From Solirubrobacterales bacterium (GTDB lineage Bacteria; Actinomycetota; Thermoleophilia; Solirubrobacterales; 70-9), in contig JAMLGI010000004.1 of NCBI GenBank assembly GCA_023958085.1, positions 62,001 to 126,000 of the forward strand: a stretch of DNA of 64,000 bases, given 5' to 3'. Shown here piece after piece: positions 1-10,304 of the stretch. Position numbers and translations under genes: made by a program. Positions within the stretch are counted from its first letter, which is position 1, and the number at the start of each line of letters is the position of its first letter. Below the pieces are notes generated by a model that saw nothing but the letters and a program-made list of their open reading frames with translations, was not told the DNA's origin and did not search any database.

Positions 1-1638
1 GGGCGCTTTGCCCCGAAGTCGCCTGACGTTCCAGCAGATTCGTCCCCGGCTGAGCCGGCCGCCCCCCCGGTTTGTCACGACCATCCGTGGGGCGATCCGG
101 TCACATACCCGCAGATTCTTCGCCACCGAGCCCTTCCTGCGATTGCGAACCGACACCGTCCATCGCACCCGCTGTCCCGGGCGGGCAACCGCACGGTTGG
201 CTTTCACCCGGAGCTGCAGCTTCGGGGTCGGCTTCCGGCGTGGTTTCGTGACCGGTTTCTCGCCCGGGTTCGGCGCTGACCGCTGGCAGACCACCTGGGC
301 AGTAGCCCGCAGCTCCTCGACGTCGATCGCCGACACGGCCGCGGTACTCAGGTAGGTGCCGCAGTCCTGCTCGGAGGTCGGGGCCCTGACGGTGACGCTG
401 CGGAACTCACCCGGGCCCAGGTTCCCGTAGCTGCAAGTGAGGACTCCGCTCACGATCTGGCAGAAGCCGTCTCCCGCCTGGGTGCCGGTTGCGATCTGCC
501 ACGGTCCGGCAGTCCCGTCCGGCAGTGGGTTGGTAAGGACCGGGCTCTTCACCCCGATGTCGCCGGGGTTCGAGGTCACGACCGTGAAGGAAACAGGCTC
601 GCCGGGGTTGATCACGGGGTCTTGTGCGGTGTTGGTCAGTGCCAGGATGGGTGGCAGCTGCTGCCGGCAGGTGACGGTGGCTTCAGCCGTCGCGGCCGGT
701 AGCGGGTCGCGCACCTCCTGGCTCTGGTAGACCTCGGCCGTGTTGTGGTAGGTGGAGCAGTGGTCCACGCTGGTCGGCGCCCGGACCGTCACCACGAACG
801 ATTCGCCGGGAGCGAGATCTCCCAGCGGTCCGCAGCTGAGCTGGAGCTCTTCCCCCTCTGATTCGTAGATACCGCAGATCGGATTCCCTTCCCCATCCTC
901 AGGTCCGTTGACGATCTCCCAGGGTGCAGCGGTGTCACCGGGCAGTTCGTCGATGAGATAGAGCGACGCCCAGATCGTCCCCGGATCGGGATCCTCACCG
1001 GACGGTGGAGTCGTGTTGGTGAAGGTCATCGTGAAGGTGACATCCTGGCCGGCCACCACAGTCTCGCTGCCCGGGATCTTGGTCAGTTCGATCTCGGGAC
1101 CATCGCAGTTGACCGTCGCCCCGTCGGTCAGCTCGACGGTTCCGGAGCCGTCGGTGGCGGTGACCGAAGCCTGGTTCGAATAGGTCGAGCAGCGCCCGAT
1201 CCCGGTCCACGCCCAGATGTTGACCATGACCGCTTCGCCGGCCGGGACCTGATCGAACTGGCAGGACAGGGACTGGGCACCACCCTCGCCGGTGATCTCG
1301 CACTCCTGGGGATCGGCATAGTCGTTCGGACTCCAGTCGACCTGCCAGTTAAGCTCGGCACCTCCCGGCAACGGATCACTGATCATGATGTCGGCCGGCA
1401 TGGAGCCGTTGTTTGTGGCCGAGATCGTGAACTCGGCCCGATCGCCGGCGTAGATCTCGAGGACCTCCGCGGAGCCGTCGCCGTAGCCGGCGACCTTGCT
1501 CAGGCTGACGTCGGGTGCGGCCGAAGCCTGCTCCGGCAGGGCCCCCAACATCCCCAGCAGCAACAGCAGCAGGACGAAGCCAGCTGCGCCGGAGAGAAGC
1601 GGCCTGCCGCCGCCGGCCGACTGCCTCAATGCACGCAT
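1..1638 (-). CDS. Secreted DUF11-type repeat protein, N-terminal part (cut by window edge)
   Basis: The minus strand is one uninterrupted reading frame from an ATG at 1638 to the window edge (546 codons, no stop), so the C-terminus lies outside. A GAGGAG-like ribosome site sits about a dozen bases upstream. The first 40 residues form a signal peptide with a Leu-rich core ending near EQASA. After it come repeated beta-sandwich modules with the DUF11 hallmarks: GDRAEFTI, GQDVTFTMTFTN, GEPVSFTVVTSNPG, then a last module with KANRAVARPGQRVRWTV. Many paired cysteines suggest an extracellular, disulfide-stabilised protein. DUF11 repeats are common in large surface or secreted proteins; the ligand is unknown. 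Confident about secretion and fold, not about function. Confidence 0.8.
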   Translation of the reverse strand, partial: MRALRQSAGGGRPLLSGAAGFVLLLLLLGMLGALPEQASAAPDVSLSKVAGYGDGSAEVLEIYAGDRAEFTISATNNGSMPADIMISDPLPGGAELNWQVDWSPNDYADPQECEITGEGGAQSLSCQFDQVPAGEAVMVNIWAWTGIGRCSTYSNQASVTATDGSGTVELTDGATVNCDGPEIELTKIPGSETVVAGQDVTFTMTFTNTTPPSGEDPDPGTIWASLYLIDELPGDTAAPWEIVNGPEDGEGNPICGIYESEGEELQLSCGPLGDLAPGESFVVTVRAPTSVDHCSTYHNTAEVYQSQEVRDPLPAATAEATVTCRQQLPPILALTNTAQDPVINPGEPVSFTVVTSNPGDIGVKSPVLTNPLPDGTAGPWQIATGTQAGDGFCQIVSGVLTCSYGNLGPGEFRSVTVRAPTSEQDCGTYLSTAAVSAIDVEELRATAQVVCQRSAPNPGEKPVTKPRRKPTPKLQLRVKANRAVARPGQRVRWTVSVRNRRKGSVAKNLRVCDRIAPRMVVTNRGGGRLSRGRICWNVRRLRGKAP

Positions 1639-1878
1639 ATTCAAGAAGTTCTCCTCTGGACTGAGTTCTGGACTGTGACCGCACTCTAGCCCCGGAAGGG
1701 GGTCCCCGCACGGAGCCGTCTGATTAACCGGATCCCGCGACTCACTGTTCGCTGGCCGAGGGTGCTGTCGGGAGCAGCCTAACGCAGGGGCCGTTTGGCC
1801 CAACTCCGGGATTGCTCCCGCCGGACCTGGATCACCCCCCGGGGCCCGGACGGCTCCCGGGAGGGTCCTTGGCCCCGC

Positions 1879-3111
1879 CTAGAGCCCGGCGGCGTCCTTC
1901 AGCTGCTCGGCCCGGTCGGTGCGCTCCCAGGTGAAGTTCTCGTTGTTGCGCCCGAAATGCCCGTAGGCGGAGGTGTCCCTGTAGATCGGCCGGTGCAGAT
2001 CGAGGTACTGGCGGAACGCACCGGGACGCAGATCGAAGTTGTCTGCGACCAGCTGGGAGATCTCCCAGTCGCTCTTGCGGCCGGTGCCGAAGGTCTCGGC
2101 CATGATCGAAACCGGCCGGGCCACGCCGATCGCGTAGGCGACCTGAACCTCGCAACGGTCGGCCAGACCGGCGGCGACCACGTTCTTCGCGGCATACCGG
2201 GCGGCGTAAGCGGCGGAACGGTCCACCTTCGAGGGGTCCTTGCCGGAGAAAGCACCACCACCATGGCGGGCGGCGCCACCGTAGGTGTCGACGATGATCT
2301 TGCGGCCGGTAAGGCCGGCATCACCGACCGGACCGCCGATCACGAAGATCCCGGTCGGATTGATCAGCAGATCCTCGTAGAGCGAGTTTTCGTCGAGCAG
2401 TTCGCCGTAACCGTCACGCAGAACCGGCAGGATCACGTTCTCCCAGAGATCGGGCCGGATCGTCTTCTCGTTGTCGACATCCGGGTCGTGCTGGGTCGAG
2501 ATCAGGACCCGGTCGATCGAGATCGGCTTGCCGTCCGCGTACCGGATCGTGACCTGGGTCTTGCCGTCCGGACGCAGGTAGTCGAGGGTGTCGTTCTTGC
2601 GGACCAGGGTGAGACGTTCGGCCAGCCGGTGGGCGATCTGGGCCGGCATCGGCATCAGCGCCTCGGTTTCGTTGGTGGCGTAACCGAACATCATCCCCTG
2701 GTCGCCGGCCCCGTCGAGGTCGAACTGGTCGGTGGAGCCACCAACCCGGGTCTCGATTCCGGAGTCCACACCCTGGGCGATGTCGGGTGACTGCTTGTCA
2801 ATCGCGGAGATAACGGCGATGTGATTGCCGTCGTAGCCCAGTTCACCCCGGTCGTAGCCGATCTCGCAGACCGCCTCCCGGACCAGGTCAGCCACGTCGA
2901 TCCGGGCTTCGGTCCGGATCTCCCCGGAAACGACCGCCATGCCGGTGTTGACCAGGGTCTCGCATGCCACCCGTGACTGCGGGTCCTGCTCGAGACAGGC
3001 ATCAAGGACGGTGTCGGAGATCCGGTCGGCGATCTTGTCCGGGTGCCCCTCGGTCACGGACTCCGAGGTGAAGAGGTGCTCACCCTCGGCGAGCTTCAGC
3101 GAGTGGGTCAT
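1879..3111 (-). CDS. metK: S-adenosylmethionine synthase
   Basis: Makes S-adenosylmethionine from methionine and ATP in the cytosol. The 410-residue product has EGHPDK at 21-26, the GAGDQG signature at 134-139 and the glycine-rich GGGAFSGKD signature near residue 290, all typical of MetK. An upstream in-frame start would add 44 Arg-rich residues not found in the family. The ATG at 3111 is preferred because it begins the usual N-terminus ([13 protein letters not shown]) and follows an AAGGAG site. It stands apart from der by 189 bases, in which I recognise no SAM riboswitch, so it is probably transcribed from its own promoter. Confidence 0.96.
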   Translation of the reverse strand: MTHSLKLAEGEHLFTSESVTEGHPDKIADRISDTVLDACLEQDPQSRVACETLVNTGMAVVSGEIRTEARIDVADLVREAVCEIGYDRGELGYDGNHIAVISAIDKQSPDIAQGVDSGIETRVGGSTDQFDLDGAGDQGMMFGYATNETEALMPMPAQIAHRLAERLTLVRKNDTLDYLRPDGKTQVTIRYADGKPISIDRVLISTQHDPDVDNEKTIRPDLWENVILPVLRDGYGELLDENSLYEDLLINPTGIFVIGGPVGDAGLTGRKIIVDTYGGAARHGGGAFSGKDPSKVDRSAAYAARYAAKNVVAAGLADRCEVQVAYAIGVARPVSIMAETFGTGRKSDWEISQLVADNFDLRPGAFRQYLDLHRPIYRDTSAYGHFGRNNENFTWERTDRAEQLKDAAGL

Positions 3112-3300
3112 TCGGTTCTGGTTCTCCTTGCGCTTCGTGGCCTTCGTCGCGGCACGGCGAAGCCTGATCGGGCGAAATCTGATCAGAAAGCCTAGTAATT
3201 TCCGGGCGTTCCGCGCTTGGCCCTTCGCTCGGGCACCGAACAACCAACCACCCCTGGCCGCATCGAAGCCGAGAGGACGGTCGCGATCGGAAGCAGAGTC

Positions 3301-4647
3301 CTACTCGGCGGAGCGGTTCCGCCGGGCGACATAGTCGATCACCAGCGGGATCCCCTCAAGCCCCCAGGTTTCCCGGAGCCGGTTCTCGAGGTGGTATGCC
3401 CAGTCACGGGTGATCAGGCGGCGATCGTTCACCTGGATCGAGAAGCGGGGAGGCGAGACCTCGATCTGGGCCCCGTAGAGCAGCTTCAGCCTTCGTCCCC
3501 GTCTGGCCGGCGGTGGCGTCGTTGCCACCACCTCGCTGAGAAAACGGTTCAGGGCCGGGGTCGGGATCCTTCGGGTTGCCCGCTCGGCCAGGCCGAGTGC
3601 CCGGGAGACCAACCCGGCGACGTTGCGCCCGGTCAGGGCCGACGCGGTCACCACCTCGGGACGGAGGCGGAGCTTGCGGGCCACCCGGGCCCGGGTGTCG
3701 TCGATGTCGGTCTCGGTCAGATCCCACTTGTTCATCACCAGAAGCGTCGCGCAGCCGGCCCGCATCGCCGCCTCGCCCACCTTCAGGTCCTCCGACCGGA
3801 CCCCTTCGGTCGCGTCACAGACGACGATCGCCACGTCGGCCCGTTCGATCGCCCGCTCGGAGCGGAGCTGGGCGTAGTGGTCGACCGTCCCGGCCACCTT
3901 CGAGCGGCGGCGGAGACCGGCCGTGTCGACCAGGGTGACCGCCTGGCCGTCGATCTCGATCTCGGTATCGATCGCATCCCGGGTGGTTCCGGCGATCTCG
4001 GAGACGATCACCCGGTCGTCATCGAGGATCCGGTTCACCAGCGAAGACTTGCCGACGTTGGGCCGGCCGATCAGGGCGATCCGGACCGACTCCGGTCCCG
4101 CCTCCCGGTCGGGGCTTTCCCCAAGCGCCTCGACCATCCGGTCGAGCAGGTCACCGGTCCCGAGCCCGTGGGTGGCCGAGACCGCGTTCGGTTCACCAAG
4201 CCTCAGGGCGTGGAACTCGGCCGCCCCCCAGACGTCGTCCGGGCGATCAGACTTGTTCACGGCGAGGATCACCGGGACCGGGGAGTCCTGGAGGCTCCGG
4301 GCCATCTCCTCGTCACCGGGCCGCAGCCCGGCCTGGCCGTCCACGACCAGAACCACGGCATCCGCCTCTCCCATGCCGAGTCTGGCCTGGCGACGGATGT
4401 CGGCCGCCAGTTCCGATTCGTCCTCGAGGTCGATCCCCCCGGTGTCGAGCAGATCAAACTCCCGGCCGTTCCATTCACAGCGGATCCGTTTGCGGTCCCT
4501 GGTCACCCCGGCCTCGGAGTGAACCACCGCCTCGCGGCCGCCGGCCAGCCGATTGACCAGGGTGGACTTGCCGACGTTGGGAAAGCCGACCACGGCAACG
4601 GTCGGGACCCGCCGGCCCCGGGCACCCTCCGGCACGACGGCTTCCAT
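3301..4647 (-). CDS. der: Ribosome-associated GTPase Der (EngA)
   Basis: Double-domain GTPase required for 50S subunit maturation. The first G domain has GFPNVGKST at 21-29, DTGG near 69 and NKSD at 131-134. The second has GRPNVGKSS at 194-202, DTAG and MNKWD. A C-terminal KH-like domain covers about 345-440. Length (448) is normal. The ATG overlaps the stop of cmk by one base (TGATG), so the two are probably translationally coupled. The cmk-der pairing is common in bacteria. Confidence 0.97.
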   Translation of the reverse strand: MEAVVPEGARGRRVPTVAVVGFPNVGKSTLVNRLAGGREAVVHSEAGVTRDRKRIRCEWNGREFDLLDTGGIDLEDESELAADIRRQARLGMGEADAVVLVVDGQAGLRPGDEEMARSLQDSPVPVILAVNKSDRPDDVWGAAEFHALRLGEPNAVSATHGLGTGDLLDRMVEALGESPDREAGPESVRIALIGRPNVGKSSLVNRILDDDRVIVSEIAGTTRDAIDTEIEIDGQAVTLVDTAGLRRRSKVAGTVDHYAQLRSERAIERADVAIVVCDATEGVRSEDLKVGEAAMRAGCATLLVMNKWDLTETDIDDTRARVARKLRLRPEVVTASALTGRNVAGLVSRALGLAERATRRIPTPALNRFLSEVVATTPPPARRGRRLKLLYGAQIEVSPPRFSIQVNDRRLITRDWAYHLENRLRETWGLEGIPLVIDYVARRNRSAE

Positions 4648-5285
4648 CAGGCCAGACCCCGGTCACGGGCGAGCGCGGCAATCCGGGCGACCACCTCGTC
4701 AGCGGTCAGCTCGCTGCTGTCGAGTTCGACCGCGTCGTCGGCAGCCCGCAGGGCGCCGTGCTCCCGTTCCCGGTCGCTGCGATCGCGTTCCTCCTGGGCG
4801 GCGAGCACCTCGTTCACGTTTCCCCCGGTCTGGCCGACTCGCCGCCTCGCCCGTTCCTCCGGCGAGGCATCGAGAAAGATCTTGAGCGGTGATTCGGGCG
4901 CGACCACGGTCCCGATGTCCCGCCCCTCGGCGACGAAGTTTCCGGACTCGATCAGCCGCCGCTGGCCTGCCACCATCGCCTGCCGCACCCCTGGATGGAC
5001 GGCAACCTGCGAGGCCGCCTCGGTTACCTCCGGGCTGCGGATCTCGTCGCTGACGTCCACCCCGTCGATCAGCACCGCTTCGCCCTCAAAGGAGATCTCG
5101 ATCGACTCCGAGGTCGAGGTCGCCTCACCGGATGCGGTCGGGTCGGCTCCCCACTCGAGGCAGGTCAGGGCCACACAGCGGTACATCGCCCCGGAATCGA
5201 GGAATGTGAAGCCGAGTTCCGCCGCGACCCCACGGGCCACGGTGGACTTGCCGGCCCCGGCCGGGCCGTCGATCGCTATGACCAT
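4647..5285 (-). CDS. cmk: Cytidylate kinase
   Basis: Phosphorylates CMP and dCMP to the diphosphates in pyrimidine nucleotide supply. The 212-residue protein starts directly with the P-loop GPAGAGKST at 7-15, followed by [17 protein letters not shown] and the lid-like ERDRSDRER segment, all standard for Cmk. The stop codon shares a base with the start of der. The neighbouring acyltransferase is transcribed divergently from just upstream. Confidence 0.96.
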   Translation of the reverse strand: MVIAIDGPAGAGKSTVARGVAAELGFTFLDSGAMYRCVALTCLEWGADPTASGEATSTSESIEISFEGEAVLIDGVDVSDEIRSPEVTEAASQVAVHPGVRQAMVAGQRRLIESGNFVAEGRDIGTVVAPESPLKIFLDASPEERARRRVGQTGGNVNEVLAAQEERDRSDREREHGALRAADDAVELDSSELTADEVVARIAALARDRGLA

Positions 5286-5373
5286 GATCTGCTGCTCCTG
5301 AGGAAACGCACGGCGTCACGATGACAGGTTGAGGTCGATCCGGGCGGGGAACCGTACCGGTGCCCGACCCGAA

Positions 5374-5379
5374 TACGAT
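5374..5379 (+). promoter_or_regulatory. Candidate -10 box of a leaderless promoter
   Basis: TACGAT ends six bases before the ATG at 5386, and no ribosome-binding site is visible. The same arrangement (TANNNT, six bases, ATG) precedes the two plus-strand genes near 40-41 kb, which supports leaderless transcription. No convincing -35 was found. Confidence 0.4.
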
Positions 5380-5385
5380 CCCCGA

Positions 5386-6471
5386 ATGCGAGTCCAGACC
5401 CCGGGGCGGGGACCGCTATTTCCGGACCGTGGCCCGTTGGGAGCACGGATCAAGCGGCGGTTGATCGGGGCGAGCGCCGAGATCTTCGGGTTCGTCCTGC
5501 TGACCGTGCTCTCGCCGCTCTTGATGCTGGCCGCGGCCACGGTCGATCTGGTCCTCTGGACCCGGCGGCGGAAGCCCTGGGTCGGGGTGCGGATGGTGCC
5601 GGCGATCTGGTGGTTCCTGTTCGGAGAGATGAAGGCCGGCCTCAAGCTGATCTTCATCTACCTGTTCACCGGCGGTCCCTTCGGAACCGGATCGATCCGA
5701 CGACGTCGCTGGGTGTACGCACTCCGGATCGCCTGGGCACGAAACCATCTCGGGGCGGTCAAGGTGCTGTTCGGCCTCCGGTTCGAGGTCGAAGGCGGGG
5801 AACACACCGCACCGGGCCCGTACATCCTGATGCTCCGTCACGCCAGCATCCTCGACAACCTGCTGGCCGACACCCTGATCGGCAAGCGACACGGGATCGG
5901 GGTCCGGTTCGTGATCAAGCAGGAGATCCAGGCCCTGACCCCGATCGACATCGGTGGTCGCTGGATCCCGACCGTGTTCGTCCGGCGCGGCTCGCTCGAT
6001 CCGGATACCGAGATTGCGGCGGTCCGCTCCCTCACCCACGACATGAGCCCCGGCGAGATCGTCGCGATGTACCCCGAGGGAACCCGCCCCACCCCGGCCA
6101 AGCTCGCCCGGGCACAGGAGGTGATCGCGGAACGCCAGCCGGAAATCGCCCCGCTCGCCGCCCGGCTGAATCACCTGCTGCCGCCACGGCTGGGCGGGCC
6201 ACTGGCCCTGCTGGACGAGGCTGCGGCCGGCACCGATGTCGTGTTCTGCGCCCACACAGGTTTCGACGGGCTGCGCTCGGTTGGCGACATCTGGAACGGG
6301 ATCCTCGTTGGGCAGACCATCCGGGTGAAGTTCTGGCGGATTCCCGCCGACCGGATCCCGTCGGACGAGGAACACCGCACCGAGTGGCTTTACGACCGCT
6401 GGCAGGAGCTTGACGACTGGGTCGGGGAGAACCTCGCAGGCCGCCCGGACCGGATACCCGCCCCGGCCTGA
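5386..6471 (+). CDS. Lysophospholipid/1-acyl-glycerol-3-phosphate acyltransferase family protein
   Basis: Membrane-bound PlsC-type acyltransferase, expected to transfer an acyl chain to a lysophospholipid. The catalytic HX4D motif is RHASILD (His152, Asp157) and the PEGTR glycerol-phosphate motif is at 230-234. Two hydrophobic segments precede the domain (about 32-57 and 72-97). The protein is longer than typical PlsC (about 240 residues) because of this N-terminal membrane region. I chose the ATG at 5386; a TTG at 5329 would add 19 residues but has no ribosome site. It is the only plus-strand gene in the first 40 kb. Actual acceptor lipid is unknown. Confidence 0.85.
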   Translation: MRVQTPGRGPLFPDRGPLGARIKRRLIGASAEIFGFVLLTVLSPLLMLAAATVDLVLWTRRRKPWVGVRMVPAIWWFLFGEMKAGLKLIFIYLFTGGPFGTGSIRRRRWVYALRIAWARNHLGAVKVLFGLRFEVEGGEHTAPGPYILMLRHASILDNLLADTLIGKRHGIGVRFVIKQEIQALTPIDIGGRWIPTVFVRRGSLDPDTEIAAVRSLTHDMSPGEIVAMYPEGTRPTPAKLARAQEVIAERQPEIAPLAARLNHLLPPRLGGPLALLDEAAAGTDVVFCAHTGFDGLRSVGDIWNGILVGQTIRVKFWRIPADRIPSDEEHRTEWLYDRWQELDDWVGENLAGRPDRIPAPA

Positions 6472-6479
6472 CCGGACGG

Positions 6480-7844
6480 TCAGGGGTTGACGAGCCCGGC
6501 CAGGTCCCGTTCGAATCCGGGGTAGCTGACCGCCGCCGCTTCCATCCCGTCGACGGTCACCCCGTCCCGGGCGAGGAGTCCGGCGATCGCCCCGAGCATG
6601 GCGATGCGGTGATCGCCGTGGGAGTCGATCCGGCCCCCGGTGAGCACGCCGGTACCGGTGATCCGCATGCCGTCGGCGGTCGCCTCGATCTCCGCGCCCA
6701 GACCGGCGAGGGCGTTGACCACGACCTCGATCCGGTCCGACTCCTTGTGGCGGAGATCCCCGGCATCGGCGATCACCGTCTCGCCCTCGGCGAAACAGGC
6801 GGCCAGTGCGACCAGCGGAAGCTCGTCGATCGCCAGTGGAATCTCGTCACCCTCAACCCGGGTCGCCTTGAGCCCGCGGTGCCGGACGGTGATCCGGCCG
6901 AGCGGCTCTCCGGCCCCGCCATTCAGGGACTCAACCTCGATCCCGGCCCCCATCCGTTCGAGGATCCGGACGATGCCGGTGCGGGTCGGGTTGATCCCGG
7001 TGCGGTCGAGCACCACTTCGGAGCCGGGAACCAGAGCCGCCGCCACCATGAAGAACGCCGCCGAGGAGATGTCGGCCGGGACCTCGACCCGCCCGAGGAC
7101 GAGCCCGGACGAAGGCCACACCGTCACCTGTCCGTCGCCGCGTTCGATCCGGGCTCCGGCGGCCTCCAGCATCACCTCGGTGTGATCCCGGGTCGGGACC
7201 GGCTCGATCACCGTGGTCGGCCCGTCCGCCCCGAGGCCGGCCAGCAGCAGGCAGGACTTCACCTGGGCCGAGGCGACCGGCAGCTCGTACTCGATTCCCT
7301 TGAGCCTCCGGCCATCGATCCGGATCGGCGGGAACCGCTCACCGGTCAACTCGATCTCCGCCCCCATCCGGGCCAGCGGGATCGCGACCCGGTCGACCGG
7401 ACGACGTCGGATCGACGCATCCCCATCCATCCGCCAGAGGCCGCCGTCGCATCCGGCCAGCCAGCCGGGGAGCAGCCGCATCAGGGTTCCGGCGTTACCG
7501 ACGTCGATCCGACCAAGGCTCCGCGGGCCGGTGGGTCCCACCCCCTCGATCGTGAACCTGTCCGGCATGGTGTCGAGCGGTTCGGGGCTGACCATTGCCC
7601 CGAGGCCCGCCACCGCACTCAGGGTCGAACGGGTGTCATCGGAGTCGAGAAAGTTCGTGACCTCGGTGGGACCGTCACAGATCGCCCCGAGAATCGCCGC
7701 CCGGTGAGAGATCGATTTGTCGGCCGGCGGGACGATCCGCCCCCGGAGCGGCCCGACCGGTGAAAACCGGGCGCTCCGGCCGCGTCCGGCGCCGTTGCCG
7801 CTGCCGAGCTCACCCGGGGCCGGCTCGATCCCGGGGGAGTTCAA
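6480..7844 (-). CDS. aroA: 3-phosphoshikimate 1-carboxyvinyltransferase (EPSP synthase)
   Basis: Sixth step of the shikimate pathway, joining shikimate-3-phosphate and PEP. Diagnostic segments are ADKSISHRA (Lys43), GNAGT at 116-120 in the PEP-binding GNAGTxxR motif, DHTEVML, DELPLVALAA with the catalytic Asp, and RHKESDRI. The start is a TTG overlapping the tyrA stop (TTGA), giving 454 residues with a short disordered N-terminus. It is the last gene of aroF-tyrA-aroA, in which each junction overlaps. Confidence 0.95.
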   Translation of the reverse strand: MNSPGIEPAPGELGSGNGAGRGRSARFSPVGPLRGRIVPPADKSISHRAAILGAICDGPTEVTNFLDSDDTRSTLSAVAGLGAMVSPEPLDTMPDRFTIEGVGPTGPRSLGRIDVGNAGTLMRLLPGWLAGCDGGLWRMDGDASIRRRPVDRVAIPLARMGAEIELTGERFPPIRIDGRRLKGIEYELPVASAQVKSCLLLAGLGADGPTTVIEPVPTRDHTEVMLEAAGARIERGDGQVTVWPSSGLVLGRVEVPADISSAAFFMVAAALVPGSEVVLDRTGINPTRTGIVRILERMGAGIEVESLNGGAGEPLGRITVRHRGLKATRVEGDEIPLAIDELPLVALAACFAEGETVIADAGDLRHKESDRIEVVVNALAGLGAEIEATADGMRITGTGVLTGGRIDSHGDHRIAMLGAIAGLLARDGVTVDGMEAAAVSYPGFERDLAGLVNP

Positions 7845-8914
7845 CCGTCGTCCTCCAGACGAATCACGGAGTGGCCCAGACCGTCGATCACGGCCTCGGC
7901 CCGGGTCGCCTCCTCCCCGCCCGCGATCCAGAGCGAGATCGCCCCGGAACTCATGTCGGGCGCCGGGTCGAGTGACATGTCGGCGATGTTCACGCCCTCC
8001 CGGCTGAGCGCGATCGCCAGCTCGGCGAGCACCCCGGGCCGGTTGGGCACCAGAACCCGGAGCTGATGGGTGGCCAGGGTTCCCGCCTCGGCGGCGGAAA
8101 GGGCGGCGCGATCGGCGGCGGCAGCCGCCTGCCAGGCCCGGATCTGCTCCGGGTCACCGGACTCGATCACCTCCGCGGCAGCCTCCAGGCCACCGATCGT
8201 TTCCCGGATCGCTCCGGCCAGGGCCTCCCGGTTGCTGGTGTAGATCTCGGTCCAGATCGCCGGATTCGCTCCCGCCACCCGGGTCCCGTCCCTGAGGCTG
8301 GGGGCCAGAGCCCCGAGCCGTTCGGTACCGGAACGCCCCTGGGCGGCAAGCTGGTTGGCGAGAACGTGAGGCAGATGACTCGCCAGGGCGACCGCCTCGT
8401 CATGCTCGACCGCGTCGATCGCGACCGGGCGGGCCCCGAGGTCCTTGACCAGCCGCTGGAGCCGGTCGTAGAGCACTCCGGACGAGTTCTCGCTCGGGGT
8501 CAGGTACCAGCGTGCCCCCTCGTAAAGGTCGGCCCGGGCGTTCGCCACCCCGGCAGTCTCGGCCCCGGCGAGGGGATGGCCACCGATGAAGCGCTCGTCG
8601 CCGGCACAGGTCGCCACCAGTTCGCGTTTGGTCGAGCCGACGTCGGTGACCACGCAGTCCGGGCCCGATGCGGCCAGTGCCTCAAGGGCCATCTCCGGGA
8701 GTGCCCCGACTGCCGCACAGCAGAACACGATGTCGGCACCTTCGACCGCGGCCGGGATCGAGGTCTCGATCCAGTCGACCACCCCGAGCTCGACACACTC
8801 CGCCGCCCGCTCCGGGTTGCGAACGTAACCGGAGACCTCGCCCAGCCCCCGTTCCCGCACGGCCAGACCGATCGAGCCGCCGATCAGTCCGACCCCGAGG
8901 ACGGCGACCTTCAT
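7841..8914 (-). CDS. tyrA: Prephenate dehydrogenase with C-terminal ACT domain
   Basis: NAD(P)-dependent oxidative decarboxylation of prephenate to 4-hydroxyphenylpyruvate for tyrosine. The Rossmann motif GVGLIGG is at 7-13, the substrate loop [12 protein letters not shown] at 111-122, and [12 protein letters not shown] lies in the helical dimer domain. Residues about 284-355 form an ACT domain ([16 protein letters not shown]), a likely tyrosine-sensing feedback module. It overlaps aroF by one base (TGATG) and aroA by the TTGA junction. Confidence 0.94.
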   Translation of the reverse strand: MKVAVLGVGLIGGSIGLAVRERGLGEVSGYVRNPERAAECVELGVVDWIETSIPAAVEGADIVFCCAAVGALPEMALEALAASGPDCVVTDVGSTKRELVATCAGDERFIGGHPLAGAETAGVANARADLYEGARWYLTPSENSSGVLYDRLQRLVKDLGARPVAIDAVEHDEAVALASHLPHVLANQLAAQGRSGTERLGALAPSLRDGTRVAGANPAIWTEIYTSNREALAGAIRETIGGLEAAAEVIESGDPEQIRAWQAAAAADRAALSAAEAGTLATHQLRVLVPNRPGVLAELAIALSREGVNIADMSLDPAPDMSSGAISLWIAGGEEATRAEAVIDGLGHSVIRLEDDG

Positions 8915-9936
8915 CAGACCGAGATCGTCTTGCCGGTCACCGCGACCACCGCCTCCAGCCGGTCCACCAGACCGCCGAACTCGGAGGTCGGCACCTGCTG
9001 GGCGGCATCACAGATCGCCTTCTCCGGCTGGTTGTGCACCTCGATGATGATCCCGTCGGCGCCGGAGGCGGCTGCCGCCAGTGCCATCGGTTCGACCCAG
9101 TCACGGCGACCGGGAGCATGGCTCGGATCGACGATCACCGGCAGATGGGTCTGCTCCTTCAGCGCCGGGACGGCAAGCAGGTCGAGGGTGAACCGGTAGG
9201 CGGTTTCGTAGGTGCGGATCCCGCGCTCGCACAGCATCACGTCCTCGTTTCCTTCCTTCAGCACGTACTCGGAGGCCATCAGCAGCTCCTCGACCGTCGC
9301 CGAGAGTCCCCGCTTCAGCAGCACCGGCTTGCCGGAACGGCCGATCTCGGAGAGCAGAGCGTAGTTCTGCATGTTGCGGGCCCCGACCTGGATCACGTCG
9401 GCCACCTCAACCACGTCCTCGAGATCACGCAGATCGAGCAGTTCGGTCACGATCGGCAGGCCGGTCCGCTCCCGGGCTTCGGCCAGCAGGCGAAGCCCCT
9501 CCCGGCCCAGGCCCTGGAAGCTGTAAGGCGAGGTGCGGGGCTTGTAGGCACCACCCCGGAGCATGGTCACGCCGGCCGCGGCCACCTCGTCGGCCGAGGC
9601 CAGCATCTGGTCCCGGCTTTCGACCGTGCAGGGTCCTGCCATCAGGGCGAAGTTGGTGCCGCCGACCTTGCGCCCTCCGATCTCGAGAATCGAGTCGGCA
9701 CCCTTGCGGAACTCCCGGGAAGCGAGCTTGTACGGTTTGGCTATCGGGACCAGGTGATCCACCCCGGGGGCACCTTCAAGCCCGAGTTCGGTGACCTTCT
9801 CCCGGTCCCCGATCGCCCCGATCAGGGTCAGGAGCTCACCCTTGGAAACGTGCGCGGAGCAGCCGACGCTTTCGACTCTCTCCACCACCTGGGCGATCTG
9901 ATCCTCGGTCGCCCCTTCTTTCATCACGATCATCAT
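8914..9936 (-). CDS. aroF: 3-deoxy-7-phosphoheptulonate synthase (DAHP synthase, type I)
   Basis: First committed step of the shikimate pathway (PEP plus erythrose-4-phosphate). An N-terminal ferredoxin-like/ACT-like regulatory domain fills about 1-70 ([14 protein letters not shown]). The barrel has GPCTVES at 101-107, [16 protein letters not shown] at 127-142 and [12 protein letters not shown]. This is the long form with an N-terminal regulatory domain, as in Thermotoga-type enzymes. The first two codons are both ATG, so the start could be 9936 or 9933. It leads the aroF-tyrA-aroA unit. Confidence 0.95.
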   Translation of the reverse strand: MMIVMKEGATEDQIAQVVERVESVGCSAHVSKGELLTLIGAIGDREKVTELGLEGAPGVDHLVPIAKPYKLASREFRKGADSILEIGGRKVGGTNFALMAGPCTVESRDQMLASADEVAAAGVTMLRGGAYKPRTSPYSFQGLGREGLRLLAEARERTGLPIVTELLDLRDLEDVVEVADVIQVGARNMQNYALLSEIGRSGKPVLLKRGLSATVEELLMASEYVLKEGNEDVMLCERGIRTYETAYRFTLDLLAVPALKEQTHLPVIVDPSHAPGRRDWVEPMALAAAASGADGIIIEVHNQPEKAICDAAQQVPTSEFGGLVDRLEAVVAVTGKTISV

Positions 9937-10304
9937 GCTCTTGTCTGCCTTTCCGTTACTGCCAGGACTTTACTTTCCGGGTCCGAATCACAGTTCGATG
10001 TCCCGTTCCGCGGTTGCCGTCGCCCGCCACCGAAAGGGTGATCGGGGGTACCGCGTTAACCGATACGGCGCCCGGCGGTTGTGGAGTTGCCTTCGCGGGA
10101 CAGCCCCGCGACACCGGACGGACGCCTAGACGGTTCGCCAATAGGGATAAAACGAAGCCGGCATGAGGCCGCGGCGGTCGCAACCTGTGACCGTTGAAGC
10201 AGAGGGGCGGCTGTTGATCTGCGGCTTCACTGGAACCCGGGTTGTATCAGGTGGGGGCTCCCGGCAAGGGTTCAGTCGGTCGAGGGGCGCGTGGCCGCGA
10301 CTCG
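9937..10304 (-). other. Intergenic region upstream of aroF, no gene seen
   Basis: About 370 bases lie between the amine oxidase and aroF, and should hold the aroF promoter. I see one short perfect hairpin at 10094-10110 (CGCGGG and CCCGCG arms, five-base loop) with no T-run after it. I recognise no T-box, tryptophan leader or conserved small ORF. Confidence 0.5.

Noticed and set aside
1-1638. Several short separate minus-strand genes
   Set aside because: Direct translation shows one continuous frame from 1638 to the edge; the short frames are shadows in other phases.
3112-3300. SAM riboswitch before metK
   Set aside because: The leader lacks the conserved SAM-I, SAM-II or SAM-IV core segments as far as I can read it.
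3217-5301. A 694-codon plus-strand open frame opposite der and cmk
   Set aside because: High G+C content leaves antisense frames open. The minus strand encodes clear Der and Cmk here, and the antisense peptide is Arg/Pro/Gly-rich with no family features.
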